A DNA stretch of 64,000 nt from Pseudomonas sp. FP2309 (GCF_030687575.1 NZ_CP117439.1:3153501-3217500), one strand, 5' to 3'; positions 34,999 through 44,640 are shown, numbered from the stretch's first letter. Notes: a model not told the origin generated them from the letters alone. Translations and numbers: made by a program.

Positions 34999-36734
34999 GC
35001 GACCTGTGGCCACACCTGTTCCGCCCCTGGTGGCTATTGCTGCTGCCGCTGCTCGGCTGGTTGCTGTGGCAGTTGTGGCACCGGCAAAAACGCGCCGGCC
35101 GTTGGCAGATGATCCTGCCCCCGGCGTTCCATGCCGTGCTGCTCAGCGGCGGCAGTGGCCGTGAAAGTAAATCGCCGTGGGTGGTGCTCGGGATTGCCTG
35201 GTTACTGGCGGTGCTGGCACTGCTTGGCCCCAGCTGGCAACGGGTGGAGCAAATCAGCCAGAAGCCGTCCGACCCGTTGGTGGTGTTGCTGGAACTGACC
35301 CCGGAAATGCTCGCCACCGACAGCCCGCCCAATCGCCTCGAACAGGCGCGGCGCAAGCTGTATGACCTGCTGCAGGCGCGCACCGATGCGCAGACCGCCA
35401 TCGTCGTGTATGCCGGCAGCGCCCACACCCTGGTGCCGCTGTCGGATGACCTGGCCACCAGCCGCAACCTGCTCGAAGCCCTGCGCCCCTCGATCATGCC
35501 CGAGCCCGGCCACCGCGCCGACCTGGCCGTGGACAAAGCCCTCGGCCTGCTCAACCAGAGCGGCCTGGGCCAGGGGCGCCTGCTGCTGATCGGCTCGTCG
35601 CTTTCCAAACAGGAACGCCAAGGCATTCGCCTGTTGCTGCAAAGCAACCAGGCGCCGTCGTTGTCGATCCTCGGCATCGGCAGTCGCGACGGCACGCCGG
35701 TGACCCAGGAAAGCGGCGAATTCCTCAAGGACGAACAAGGCGCGATCCTGATCCCGCGCCTCGACAGCCCGACGCTCAAGGCCTTCGCCAGCGAAATGGG
35801 TGGCCGCTACCGTGCGGCGCGCCTCGACGACAAGGACCTGCGCCAGCTCGGCGTGCTCGACCCACCGCAAGCCCTGCGCAACGACGGCCAGTTACTGCAC
35901 CTGGACAGCTGGGCCGACCAAGGTTACTGGCTGCTCTTGCCGCTGTTGCTGCTGGCAGCGTGCGCCGGTCGGCGTGGCTGGCTGTTCTGCCTGCCGTTGC
36001 TGCTGATGGCCGCGCCGCAACCCAGTTATGCCTTCGAGTTCCAGGACCTATGGCTGCGCCCCGACCAGCAAGGCCAATACCTGCTCAAGAAAAAACGCCC
36101 CGCCGAGGCCGCCGAACATTTTCAAGACACGCAATGGCAGGGCGTCGCGCTGTACGAAGCGGGAAACTATGCCGAGGCCATCAAACGCTTTGCCGAGGGC
36201 GATGACGCCTATTCCCACTACAACCGCGGTAATGCGCTGGCCAAGTCCGGCGAGCTGGAAGCGGCCATCGACGCCTATGAACAGGCCCTTGAAGCCCAAC
36301 CCGACCTGCAACCAGCCCTGAAAAACAAGGCCCTAGTGGAAACCCTGATGCAGGAACAGGCCCAGCCCGAGCCCGAGCAGCCGGCCAAAAACGAAGATGA
36401 CGAAACCCGTCAACCCGGCCAAACTGCGCAACCGGGCGCCAGCGGGCAAACCACCCGCGGCGGCGACGAGTCATCCCAGGGCCAGGGCGAAGCCAGCCCC
36501 GGCGACGCACAGGCCGGCGCCACGCCGCCAACCGGCGGTAACGAAGTACCGGGCAGCGAACTGGGGGACGAGCAAACCACCACACCGCCGCTGCGCCCCA
36601 CCGACGCCAGGCTCGACGGTGAACATCGCCAGGCCCTGGAACAGTGGCTGCGGGAGATCCCGGACAACCCCGGCGAACTGCTGCGACGCAAATTCTGGTA
36701 CGAACAGCAACAACATCAGGACAAGACTCGATGA
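34995..36734 (+). CDS. VWA-TPR fusion protein, BatB/BatC-like
   Basis: A 579-residue protein with two N-terminal membrane helices (~10-28, 55-75), a VWA-like domain (~90-290), a further helix pair (~312-345), then TPR repeats (~370-450; GNYAEAIKRFAEGDDAYSHYNRGNALAKSGELEAAIDAYEQAL) and a long low-complexity Pro/Gln/Gly/Glu tail. Unlike BatA, its MIDAS is degenerate: the DxSxS positions read E100-L-T102-P-E104 (LELTPEM). It therefore resembles a fused BatB and BatC whose VWA may not bind metal. Translationally coupled on both sides (ATGA). Confidence 0.88.
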   Translation: MSDLWPHLFRPWWLLLLPLLGWLLWQLWHRQKRAGRWQMILPPAFHAVLLSGGSGRESKSPWVVLGIAWLLAVLALLGPSWQRVEQISQKPSDPLVVLLELTPEMLATDSPPNRLEQARRKLYDLLQARTDAQTAIVVYAGSAHTLVPLSDDLATSRNLLEALRPSIMPEPGHRADLAVDKALGLLNQSGLGQGRLLLIGSSLSKQERQGIRLLLQSNQAPSLSILGIGSRDGTPVTQESGEFLKDEQGAILIPRLDSPTLKAFASEMGGRYRAARLDDKDLRQLGVLDPPQALRNDGQLLHLDSWADQGYWLLLPLLLLAACAGRRGWLFCLPLLLMAAPQPSYAFEFQDLWLRPDQQGQYLLKKKRPAEAAEHFQDTQWQGVALYEAGNYAEAIKRFAEGDDAYSHYNRGNALAKSGELEAAIDAYEQALEAQPDLQPALKNKALVETLMQEQAQPEPEQPAKNEDDETRQPGQTAQPGASGQTTRGGDESSQGQGEASPGDAQAGATPPTGGNEVPGSELGDEQTTTPPLRPTDARLDGEHRQALEQWLREIPDNPGELLRRKFWYEQQQHQDKTR

Positions 36735-38371
36735 GCCGCCGCACCCCCCTTCTGCTTCTGCTCGCGTTATCGGCCAGCCACGTCCAGGCGGCCAGCCTGG
36801 TCGCCAGCGTCGACCGCAGCCGCCTCAATTCCGGGGAAACGGTGGAACTGACAGTGGAATCCAGCGACGTGACCCAGTTCGGCAAACCGGACCTGTCGCC
36901 CCTGGATGCGCAATTCGAAGTCAGCGGCACGCGCCAGCTCAACCAACTCACCACCCTGGGCGGCGACAACCACGCCACCACGCGCTGGATCATCACCTTG
37001 CTGCCCAAGCAAAACGGCACCGTGGTGATCCCACCGCTGCAGGTGGGCGAGTACACGACCCAGCCGATCAGCCTGCAGGTGCTGGAAACCACCAGCCAGG
37101 ACAGCAACGCCGAACTGGCGCCGGTGTTTGTCGAAGCCAATCTCGACCAGACAGACGTGTACGTGCAGGCCCAGGCATTGTTGACCGTGCGCGTGTACCA
37201 CTCGGTGTCGCTGTATGACGACAGCAGCCTCACACCCTTGCAGATCCCCGATGCACGCGTGGAGCAACTGGGCGAATCGCGCACCTACGAAAAAGTCATC
37301 AACAGCATCCGCCATGGCGTGATCGAAACCCGCTACGCGATCTACCCGCAGCACAGTGGCGCCCTGGCTATTCCAACGCAAACCTTCAGCGCCACGCTGG
37401 TGGAGTCGCGCCCACCCCAGGAAAACACCCTGCAAGGCACCAAGCCCGGCAAGCTGATCCACGTGAGTTCGGCGCCGCTGGCGCTGCAAGTCAAACCCAA
37501 GCCGGCGCTGTACCCCGCCGACACGCCCTGGCTACCGGCGCGCAGCCTGACCCTGACCGAAAGCTGGAACCCCGAGCCTGAGCACGTGCAGGTCGGCGAC
37601 TCCCTGACCCGCAGCCTCACGCTCAAAGCCGAAGGCCTGTCCAGCGCGCAACTGCCGGCCCTGCCCAGCACCGAGATCAGTGGTTTGCGCCGCTACCCCG
37701 ACCAGCCGGTGCTCGGCACCCAGACCAGTGACCGCGGTCTGATCGGCAGTCGCGAAGACCGCGAGGCCCTGGTGCCTAATCGCGTCGGCCCACTGGAACT
37801 GCCGGCCGTGGAGGTGGTGTGGTGGAACACCCATGAGGACCACCTCGAACGCACCAGCCTGCCCGCCCGCACCCTGCAAATTGCCAACAACCCGAGCCTG
37901 GCGATCGACACGCCGGCCACGCCGACCATCATCACCGCACCCGACGACAGCCACCTGTGGCTGTGGCAACTGAGCACCCTGCTGCTGGCCTGCACCACCC
38001 TGCTCGGCTTCGGCCTGTGGTGGCGCGCACGCTCGCAACCGGCCGTCCTGCGCGCCGCGCAAACCGGCCCCAGCCCGCGCACGCTGCTCGACGACCTCAA
38101 GCGTGCAACCCAGGCCAACGACCCCCAGGCCACGCGCCAGGCACTGGACGCCTGGGCGCGCCAGCAACCGGAAACCCTGGCCGACATGGCGGCGCGGTTC
38201 GTGCCGCTGTCGGACGCCTTGGATGGGTTGAACGGTGCGCTGTACAGCGAGGGCGGCCATTATTGGCTGGGGGAAGACCTGTGGCGCGCGATCAAGGCCA
38301 TCCCGATGGCCGAGCGCGAGCAAGACCCGGCACTGGATACCACCAGCCTGCCGCCGCTGTATCCCAAATAA
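36731..38371 (+). CDS. batD: BatD-like protein (BatD/oxygen tolerance family)
   Basis: A 546-residue protein with a signal peptide (MSRRTPLLLLLALSASHVQA), a large periplasmic beta-rich region of Ig-like domains (VDRSRLNSGETVELTVES; LLPKQNGTVVIPPLQVGEYTT; YAIYPQHSGALAIPTQTF), one membrane helix near residues 415-435 (LSTLLLACTTLLGFGLWW) and a cytoplasmic C-terminal helix bundle. This matches BatD, the last gene of Bat operons, which presents domains to the periplasm. It starts within the previous stop (ATGA). It was once linked to oxygen tolerance in Bacteroides; its role in pseudomonads is unclear. Confidence 0.88.
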   Translation: MSRRTPLLLLLALSASHVQAASLVASVDRSRLNSGETVELTVESSDVTQFGKPDLSPLDAQFEVSGTRQLNQLTTLGGDNHATTRWIITLLPKQNGTVVIPPLQVGEYTTQPISLQVLETTSQDSNAELAPVFVEANLDQTDVYVQAQALLTVRVYHSVSLYDDSSLTPLQIPDARVEQLGESRTYEKVINSIRHGVIETRYAIYPQHSGALAIPTQTFSATLVESRPPQENTLQGTKPGKLIHVSSAPLALQVKPKPALYPADTPWLPARSLTLTESWNPEPEHVQVGDSLTRSLTLKAEGLSSAQLPALPSTEISGLRRYPDQPVLGTQTSDRGLIGSREDREALVPNRVGPLELPAVEVVWWNTHEDHLERTSLPARTLQIANNPSLAIDTPATPTIITAPDDSHLWLWQLSTLLLACTTLLGFGLWWRARSQPAVLRAAQTGPSPRTLLDDLKRATQANDPQATRQALDAWARQQPETLADMAARFVPLSDALDGLNGALYSEGGHYWLGEDLWRAIKAIPMAEREQDPALDTTSLPPLYPK

Positions 38372-38546
38372 CCCTGATTCAGGCTGCATGCCCCTGCGCG
38401 AGCAAGCCCGCACGGGTGGATCTGCGTCGCCTGATCGACATGCATTGTTAAAGGCCAGCAATCCGTGTCCCTTTAATTTGCAGGACGTTTCCTAGACAAT
38501 CCCACGGCCTTGCGCCTGCTCACGCCACTGGCTAGCCTTCGCTCCG

Positions 38547-38752
38547 TCGCTGCATATCAGCGATCGGGTGTGGAAACCTGGGAACTAGTAGGCGTCATGA
38601 TCGTATGCAAACGCTCAATGGCGGCTGTACGCGGGCAGACTTCGGTCTGGCCGAGTCCTACTACTCGGTTTTCCACCCCGCGTACGGCTGCCACCTAATC
38701 TGTCGTGTGGAAACGACACAGGATGGCTCCCCCACTTAGTAGGAGCTGCTAC
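38547..38752 (+). ncRNA. Structured leader RNA with Shine-Dalgarno sequestration, upstream of a DUF3077-like gene
   Basis: Elements in order: hairpin TCGCTG-CATAT-CAGCGA (38547-38563); a 16-bp stem 38620-38635 with 38677-38692 (13 Watson-Crick, the rest G-U pairs) enclosing a CAGAC-TTCG-GTCTG hairpin (38636-38649) and a second hairpin CCGAG/CTCGG with loop TCCTACTA (38656-38663); a hairpin TGTCGT-GTGGAA-ACGACA (38701-38718) with GGA in its hexaloop; and GCTCC/GGAGC (38726-38730 with 38742-38746) that masks the ribosome site. The loop TCCTACTA is complementary to TAGTAGGA (38737-38744) at that site, and TAGTAGG also occurs at 38586-38592. The remainder of 38372-38752 shows no gene. Confidence 0.7.
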
Positions 38753-39037
38753 ATGAACAAAATCGTCCCCGACCCACCCCGTGAGCTCGTTGAGCGCGCC
38801 CTGCGCCATTACCTGCAACCGGCCTCGACGCCGACCTTCATCATCGACCCCGACCTCAGCTTCGAAGACGCACTCGCCCAGATCTGCGACCTGCTACGCT
38901 GCGCAGCCGCTACAGCGTCCGCCAGTAGCGATGATCGCCAGATGGCCGGCGCCACCGCGCATTTGATCGACATGGCCAAAACCCTGGCCGACCGCGCGCT
39001 GGATTGCCTGAAACCCAAGCCGACCCACGCCCCATAA
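38753..39037 (+). CDS. Small DUF3077/DUF6124-like protein
   Basis: A 94-residue protein (MNKIVPDPPRELVERALRHY, then FIIDPDLSFEDALAQICDLLRC, DRQMAGATAHLIDMAKTLADRALDCL). The segment SFEDAL...LL.C...A followed by a helix LIDMAKTL.D.AL resembles the small DUF3077/DUF6124 proteins that occur in many copies in fluorescent pseudomonads. Function unknown. The start ATG 38753 has AGGAG 7 nt upstream, and that ribosome site is buried in a hairpin and complementary to an upstream loop, so translation is probably regulated. No operon partner; a REP-like hairpin follows. Confidence 0.75.
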   Translation: MNKIVPDPPRELVERALRHYLQPASTPTFIIDPDLSFEDALAQICDLLRCAAATASASSDDRQMAGATAHLIDMAKTLADRALDCLKPKPTHAP

Positions 39038-39041
39038 CCCT

Positions 39042-39092
39042 GTGAGAGCGGCTTGCCTGCCGGCCTAACGTTGACTGGCGGGCAAGCCTCAC
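39042..39092. repeat. REP-like inverted repeat
   Basis: GTGAG and GGCTTGCCTGCC (39050-39061) pair with GGCGGGCAAGCC (39077-39088) and the following TCAC. The core GGCTTGCC/GGCAAGCC resembles the intergenic palindromes scattered through Pseudomonas genomes. It lies between the DUF3077-like gene and sbcD and may also end transcription of the former. Confidence 0.5.
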
Positions 39093-39173
39093 CGTTGTCC
39101 CACGCCGTGTGGGACGTTGGGTTCGCATTCCGGGTAAACTCCCCTCCTTTTCATCTTCTCCACGGAGTTCGCC

Positions 39174-40415
39174 TTGCGTCTGTTCCACACCTCCGACTGG
39201 CACCTTGGCCAAAACCTGCACGGCCAGGAACGCGACTTCGAACACGCCTGTTTCCTTGAGTGGCTATTGCGCCAGCTCGCCGCGCAGCAGCCGGATGCGC
39301 TGCTGATCGCCGGCGATATCTTCGACACGGTCAACCCGCCGCTCAAAGCCCAGGAGCGCCTGTATGACTTCATCATCAGCGCCCATGAGCAGAACCCCAA
39401 GCTGACCATCGTGATGATCGCCGGCAACCACGATTCCGGCTCGCGCATCGAGCTGCCCGCGCCGCTGATGCGGCGTTTGCGCACCCATGCCCTCGGCCGC
39501 GTGCTGTGGCTCGATGACGGCCAGCTGGACGCCGAGCGCCTGCTGATTCCGCTGCCGGATGCCAAAGGCAAGATCGCCGCCTGGTGCCTGGCATTGCCAT
39601 TCCTGCGCCCGGCGGAGGTCACTGGCGCGCAGCTGGGTGACGACTACCTGCGCGGGATTGGCCACGTGCATGAAAAGCTGATCGCCGCCGCCAATGCCAA
39701 ACGCCAGAAAGGCCAGGCGCTGATCGCCATCAGCCATGCGCATATGGCCGGCGGTTCAGTGTCGGAAGATTCCGAGCGCAGCCTGATCATCGGCAATGCA
39801 GAGGCGCTGCCGGCCACACTGTTCGACAAAAGTGTCGGCTATGTTGCCCTCGGTCATTTGCACAAGCCGCAGCGGGTGAACGGCGAGGAACGCATTCGCT
39901 ACAGCGGTTCGCCGATCCCGTTGTCATTTTCGGAGATCGGCTACAAACATCAGATTCTCGATGTGGCCTTCCAGGGCCAATGCCTGGTGAGTGTCGAACC
40001 GATCCTGATCCCCCGTTCGGTCGACCTGCAACGCCTGGAAGCCGCTCCGCTGGCGGACATCCTCAGACAACTGACTGACCTGCCCGACATCGACCTGCTC
40101 GCCGAAACCCAGCGCCACCCCTGGCTCGAAGTGCGCGTGCGCCTGGACGAGCCACAACCGGACCTGCGCCAGCAAATCGAAACCGCCTTGCAGGGCAAGG
40201 CCGTGCGCCTGGTGCGTATCGCCGCCGACTACGCCGGCAAACGCGGCACCGATGAGGCGGACAATGAGCGCCTGATCGAACTCGACCAACTCACGCCCCA
40301 GGAGCTGTTCAGCCGCGCGTGGCAGGACAGCTACGGCAGTGAGGTGGATGAACAGACCTTGAAGGACTTCGCCGTGCTGCTCCAGGAAGTGCAACAGGCG
40401 GGTGAACAGCCATGA
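39174..40415 (+). CDS. sbcD: Exonuclease subunit SbcD
   Basis: A 413-residue Mre11-type nuclease subunit. With SbcC it cleaves hairpins, palindromes and protein-blocked DNA ends. Metallophosphoesterase motifs are all present: DxH (TSDWHLG, residues 7-12), GD (IAGDIFD, 46-52), GNHD (84-87), SHAHM and GHLH (~226-229). The start is TTG 39174 with GGAG six bases before; it fits the family start MRLFHTSDWHLG. It overlaps sbcC by ATGA, so both subunits are co-translated. Confidence 0.95.
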   Translation: MRLFHTSDWHLGQNLHGQERDFEHACFLEWLLRQLAAQQPDALLIAGDIFDTVNPPLKAQERLYDFIISAHEQNPKLTIVMIAGNHDSGSRIELPAPLMRRLRTHALGRVLWLDDGQLDAERLLIPLPDAKGKIAAWCLALPFLRPAEVTGAQLGDDYLRGIGHVHEKLIAAANAKRQKGQALIAISHAHMAGGSVSEDSERSLIIGNAEALPATLFDKSVGYVALGHLHKPQRVNGEERIRYSGSPIPLSFSEIGYKHQILDVAFQGQCLVSVEPILIPRSVDLQRLEAAPLADILRQLTDLPDIDLLAETQRHPWLEVRVRLDEPQPDLRQQIETALQGKAVRLVRIAADYAGKRGTDEADNERLIELDQLTPQELFSRAWQDSYGSEVDEQTLKDFAVLLQEVQQAGEQP

Positions 40416-43400
40416 AAATCCTTGCCATCCGCCTGAAAAACCTCGCCTCGCTGGCAGGTCCGTTTGAAATCGACTTTACCGCCGAACCCCTGGCCAGCGC
40501 CGGGCTGTTCGCCATTACCGGGCCCACCGGTGCCGGTAAAAGTACCTTGCTCGACGCCTTGTGCCTGGCATTGTTTGGCGCCGTGCCGCGCCTGGGTGAC
40601 ACCGGCCAGGCCAAGATGCCGGATGCCGACAGCGATATTTCCATAGGTGACCCGCGCACCCTGCTGCGCCGCGGCACCGGCGGCGGTTATGCCGAAGTGG
40701 ATTTTGTCGGGGTCAGCGGCCGACGCTATCGCGCACGCTGGGAAGCCAACCGTGCCCGCGACAAGGCCAGCGGCAAGTTGCAGAACAGCCGCCAGAGCCT
40801 GATCGACCTGGACAGCGACCAACTGCTGGCCAGCCAGAAAACCGAATACAAAACCCAGCTCGAACTGGCCCTGGGCCTGAACTTCGAGCAGTTCACCCGT
40901 GCGGTGCTGCTGGCGCAAAGCGAGTTCAGCGCGTTTCTCAAGGCCAACGACAACGAGCGCAGCGAACTGCTGGAAAAGCTCACCGACACCGCCCTGTACA
41001 CCCAACTGGGCCGCCGCGCCTTCGACAAGGCCAAAGAGGCCAAGGACGCGCACAAGCAACTGCAGGACCAAGCCACCGGCGTGGTGCCGCTGCAAGCCGA
41101 GGCCCGTGCCGAACTGGACCAGCAACTGGCCGACGCCAGCCAACGCTTCAAGACCCAGCAAGCGCAACTCAAGCAGTTGGAGTTGCAACACACGTGGCTC
41201 AAGGAACTGCGTGAATGGCAGGAGCGCCAACTCAGTGCGACCGAACAACTGCAACGCGCCCAGGCGCAATGGGCAGGCCAGGGCCCGCAACGCCAGGACT
41301 TGAACCACCTGGAGCAACTGGCGCCGCAACGCCATCACTTCGCCCGTCAGGCTGAACTGGACAGCGCGCTGACGCCGTTGGCCGCACAGATTGAGCAGCA
41401 TATCGAGCAGCAACAGACGCTCACTACCCGCCAGGAGCAAGCCCGGACACAGCAGGCATCCGCCCAGGCGGCCTTGGCCGAGGCCCTGAAAAGCCAGGCC
41501 GACGCCGTCCCGCTGTTGCGCCAGGCCTTCGAGCAACAAAGCACCCTCGCCCACCTGACCAAGGACCTGGCCAGGCGCACCGAGGAGCATCAGCAACAGC
41601 AAACGGCCTGCACGGAAGGCCAGACGTTGCTCAACAGCCTGCAAGAGAAGCAGGCCCTCGTCGCCGGGCGCCTGCAACGCCTTGCGGCCGAACTTGAGCG
41701 CAGCGCCGCCCTGGCGCCGTTGAGTGATGGCTGGACCTATCAACGCGAGCGCCTGCAACAGTTGATGGTGATTGGCAGCCGCCTGAAAAAAGGCCAGGAA
41801 GAACTGGCGCAACTGGAAGAACGCGCGACCCGTACAGCAGAAAAGTTCACCGCGCAGCGCGAAGCCCTGGACCTGCTGTACCAGGAAGCCGGCGCCGAAC
41901 CCCAGGCGGTGGCCGAGCAGATCCAACTGCTCGCCAGCCTGCTGCAAGACAATCGCAAGCAACAGCGTGCCTTTGAAGACCTGACGCGCCTGTGGGACAG
42001 CCAGCAGCAACTGGACCAGCAGGCCGCCGCGCTGACGCAGAAACTCGCCGACGCGCAGCAACAACGTGAACAACTCAACGCGGCCGGCCTGCACACCAAA
42101 GCCGAACTCACGGTGGCCGAGCAGACGCTGACGGTGACCCGGCAACTGCTGGAACGCCAGCGCCTGGCGCGCAGTGCCAGCGTCGAGGAGTTGCGCGAGC
42201 AGTTGCAGGAAGGCCAGCCCTGCCCGGTGTGCGGCAGCGCGGAACACCCGTACCACCAGCCCGAAGCCTTGCTGCAAAGCCTCGGCCGCCACGATGAATC
42301 CGAGGAGTCGGCCGCGCAAAAAGCCGTCGACACCCTCAAGGAAAAACTCACCGAGTTACGCGCCGAAGTGGGCGGCTTGATTGCCCAGCAAAAGGAGTTC
42401 CTGCAACAACAGGAACACCTGGCAACGCAACAGCATGCACTCAAGCCAAGCCTGGATGCGCACCCGTTGGCCGCGTCACTGTTCAATCAGGAGGCGGCCA
42501 AACGCAGCGCCTGGCTGGCGCAGCAACTGGCCCAGCTCACGCAAAGCATTACCGCGGACGAACAACGCCAGGGCGCCCTGCTCAACCTGCAACAAAATGC
42601 CGGGCGCATGCAGCAACAACTGCAAGCCGCCCAGGACGCCAGCCAGCAGGCCCGCCAGTTGCTGGTGGACCAGCAGCGCGAGCTGTCCAACGACCGCGAA
42701 CGCCTCGACGAAGAACTCAGCGCGTTCGCCAGCCTGTTGCCGGCCGAGACGCTGGAGGGGCTGCGCAGCGAACCGGCAGCGACGTTCATGCAGTTGGATC
42801 AGCAGGTCAGTCAACGCCTGGAGCAACTGGGCCATCAGCGCGACGAACTGGCCGAACAGCAAGAGCGCCAACAGGCCATCGAGCACCAACAGACCCACCA
42901 GCAGCACCGGCAACAACAACTGCAGGCGCTGGCCCAGCAGGTCAGCGAGCTGGCCAGTCAGCAACAGGCCGCCCAGGCAACCCTCAGCGCCCTGTTGGGC
43001 GATCACCCGAGCGCCGAGCATTGGCAGCAGCACCTGGACCACGCCGTCGCGCAGTCACGCCAGGGTGAAACCGAGGCGAACGAGCAACTGCAGCAAACAC
43101 GAGACGCGCTGGTGCAACTGGCCGCCGACCTCAAGGCCTTGCAGGAACGCCAACAGGCGCTGCACGCCGAACTGCACACCCTCGCCACCCGCCTCAGCGA
43201 CTGGCGCGCCCTGCACCCAGAACTCGATGAGGCCGGCCTGAACCGCCTCCTGGCCTTCGACGACGCGCAGATCAACGCGCTGCGCCAACAGCTGCAACAC
43301 AGCGAAAAAGCTGTCGAACAGGCTCAGGTCCTGTTGCAGGAACGCGAACAACGCCTGGCCGAACACCAGGCCTTGCATAACGGCAACCTCGAAGCCGAGC

Positions 43401-44050
43401 AACTGGACAGCGCCCTCGCCGCCCTCAACACACAATTGGCCGACCGCGAGAAGCAGGTCGCCGAACTGCGCGCACGCCAGGCCGAAGACCAGCGGCGCCA
43501 GGAGGCCAACAGTGCGCTCGCCGCGCAGATCGCCACCGCCTACGAAGAGTGGCAACGCTGGGCACGCCTGAATGCGCTGATCGGCTCGGCCACCGGCGAT
43601 ACGTTCCGCAAGATCGCCCAGGCCTACAACCTCGACCTGCTGGTGCACCACGCCAACGTGCAATTGCGCCAACTGGTGCGCCGTTACCGTCTCAAGCGCG
43701 GCGGCAGCATGCTCGGCCTGTTGGTGATGGACACGGAAATGGGCGATGAACTGCGCTCGGTGCATTCGCTGTCCGGCGGCGAGACATTCCTGGTGTCGCT
43801 GGCATTGGCCCTGGGCCTGGCATCGATGGCCTCCAGCACGTTGAAGATCGAGTCGCTGTTTATCGACGAAGGGTTTGGCAGCCTCGACCCCGAGTCGCTG
43901 CAACTGGCGATGGACGCCTTGGACGGTTTGCAGGCCCAGGGCCGCAAGGTGGCGGTGATTTCCCACGTGCAGGAAATGCACGAGCGCGTCCCGGTGCAGA
44001 TCCAGGTCAAGCGTCAGGGCAACGGGTTGAGCACGCTGGAGGTCAAGTGA
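40412..44050 (+). CDS. sbcC: Exonuclease subunit SbcC
   Basis: A 1212-residue Rad50-like SMC ATPase. It has N-terminal Walker A GPTGAGKST (~37-45), long Gln/Leu/Ala-rich coiled coils on both sides of a zinc hook CPVC (~603-606, GQPCPVCGSAEHPYH), and the C-terminal ABC signature HSLSGGETFLVSLALALGLAS with Walker B IESLFIDEGFGSLD. Longer than E. coli SbcC (1048) through extended coiled coils, as usual for pseudomonads. It couples ATP hydrolysis to SbcD nuclease action in DNA-end processing. It overlaps sbcD (ATGA) and the downstream GST gene (GTGA). Confidence 0.95.
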   Translation: MKILAIRLKNLASLAGPFEIDFTAEPLASAGLFAITGPTGAGKSTLLDALCLALFGAVPRLGDTGQAKMPDADSDISIGDPRTLLRRGTGGGYAEVDFVGVSGRRYRARWEANRARDKASGKLQNSRQSLIDLDSDQLLASQKTEYKTQLELALGLNFEQFTRAVLLAQSEFSAFLKANDNERSELLEKLTDTALYTQLGRRAFDKAKEAKDAHKQLQDQATGVVPLQAEARAELDQQLADASQRFKTQQAQLKQLELQHTWLKELREWQERQLSATEQLQRAQAQWAGQGPQRQDLNHLEQLAPQRHHFARQAELDSALTPLAAQIEQHIEQQQTLTTRQEQARTQQASAQAALAEALKSQADAVPLLRQAFEQQSTLAHLTKDLARRTEEHQQQQTACTEGQTLLNSLQEKQALVAGRLQRLAAELERSAALAPLSDGWTYQRERLQQLMVIGSRLKKGQEELAQLEERATRTAEKFTAQREALDLLYQEAGAEPQAVAEQIQLLASLLQDNRKQQRAFEDLTRLWDSQQQLDQQAAALTQKLADAQQQREQLNAAGLHTKAELTVAEQTLTVTRQLLERQRLARSASVEELREQLQEGQPCPVCGSAEHPYHQPEALLQSLGRHDESEESAAQKAVDTLKEKLTELRAEVGGLIAQQKEFLQQQEHLATQQHALKPSLDAHPLAASLFNQEAAKRSAWLAQQLAQLTQSITADEQRQGALLNLQQNAGRMQQQLQAAQDASQQARQLLVDQQRELSNDRERLDEELSAFASLLPAETLEGLRSEPAATFMQLDQQVSQRLEQLGHQRDELAEQQERQQAIEHQQTHQQHRQQQLQALAQQVSELASQQQAAQATLSALLGDHPSAEHWQQHLDHAVAQSRQGETEANEQLQQTRDALVQLAADLKALQERQQALHAELHTLATRLSDWRALHPELDEAGLNRLLAFDDAQINALRQQLQHSEKAVEQAQVLLQEREQRLAEHQALHNGNLEAEQLDSALAALNTQLADREKQVAELRARQAEDQRRQEANSALAAQIATAYEEWQRWARLNALIGSATGDTFRKIAQAYNLDLLVHHANVQLRQLVRRYRLKRGGSMLGLLVMDTEMGDELRSVHSLSGGETFLVSLALALGLASMASSTLKIESLFIDEGFGSLDPESLQLAMDALDGLQAQGRKVAVISHVQEMHERVPVQIQVKRQGNGLSTLEVK

Positions 44051-44640
44051 GCGAGGCGGTGCTGTATTCGTTTCGACGCTGCCCGTATGCCATGCGCGCA
44101 CGCATGGCCCTGCGTTACGCCGGGGTTGCGGTGCGCATTGTCGAGGTGAGCCTTAAGGCCAAGCCGGCCGACATGCTGGCGCTGTCGCCCAAGGGCACGG
44201 TGCCGGTGCTGAGCGTGGGCGGCGAGGTGATTGATGAGAGCCTGGCGATCATGCAATGGGCACTGGCGCAGAACGATCCCGATGGCTGGTTGCTACAGGA
44301 CGGCCCGGCCACTCTGCAACTGATCGCCGAAAACGACGAAGGCTTTAAACATCATTTGAATCGATACAAGTACGCCGAGCGCTACCCGGAACAGCCCATG
44401 ACGTTCTATCGGGCAGAAGGTGAGGCGTTCTTGCAGAAGCTGGAAGCCTTGCTGACGCAACGAGACTTCTTGCTGGCCGATCACCTGAGCCTGGCCGATG
44501 TGGCACTGGCGCCATTTGTGCGCCAGTTTGCCCATGTGGATCGGGAGTGGTTTGCCGGAACGCCGTACCGGCGATTGCAGGGCTGGCTGGAACGTTTTCT
44601 GGAAACGCCGCTGTTTATCGCGGTGATGGTAAAACCTTGA
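44047..44640 (+). CDS. Glutathione S-transferase family protein
   Basis: A 197-residue protein with a thioredoxin-like N-terminal domain (SEAVLYSFRRCPYAMRARMALRYAGV; Cys-Pro-Tyr in place of a classic Ser/Tyr, as in omega/glutaredoxin-like GSTs) and cis-Pro GTVPVLSVGGEVIDES, plus an all-helical C-terminal domain (LADHLSLADVALAPFVRQFA). The start GTG 44047 overlaps the sbcC stop (GTGA), making a three-gene sbcD-sbcC-GST unit. The substrate is unknown; association with sbcDC is probably by operon convenience rather than mechanism. Confidence 0.85.
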   Translation: MSEAVLYSFRRCPYAMRARMALRYAGVAVRIVEVSLKAKPADMLALSPKGTVPVLSVGGEVIDESLAIMQWALAQNDPDGWLLQDGPATLQLIAENDEGFKHHLNRYKYAERYPEQPMTFYRAEGEAFLQKLEALLTQRDFLLADHLSLADVALAPFVRQFAHVDREWFAGTPYRRLQGWLERFLETPLFIAVMVKP

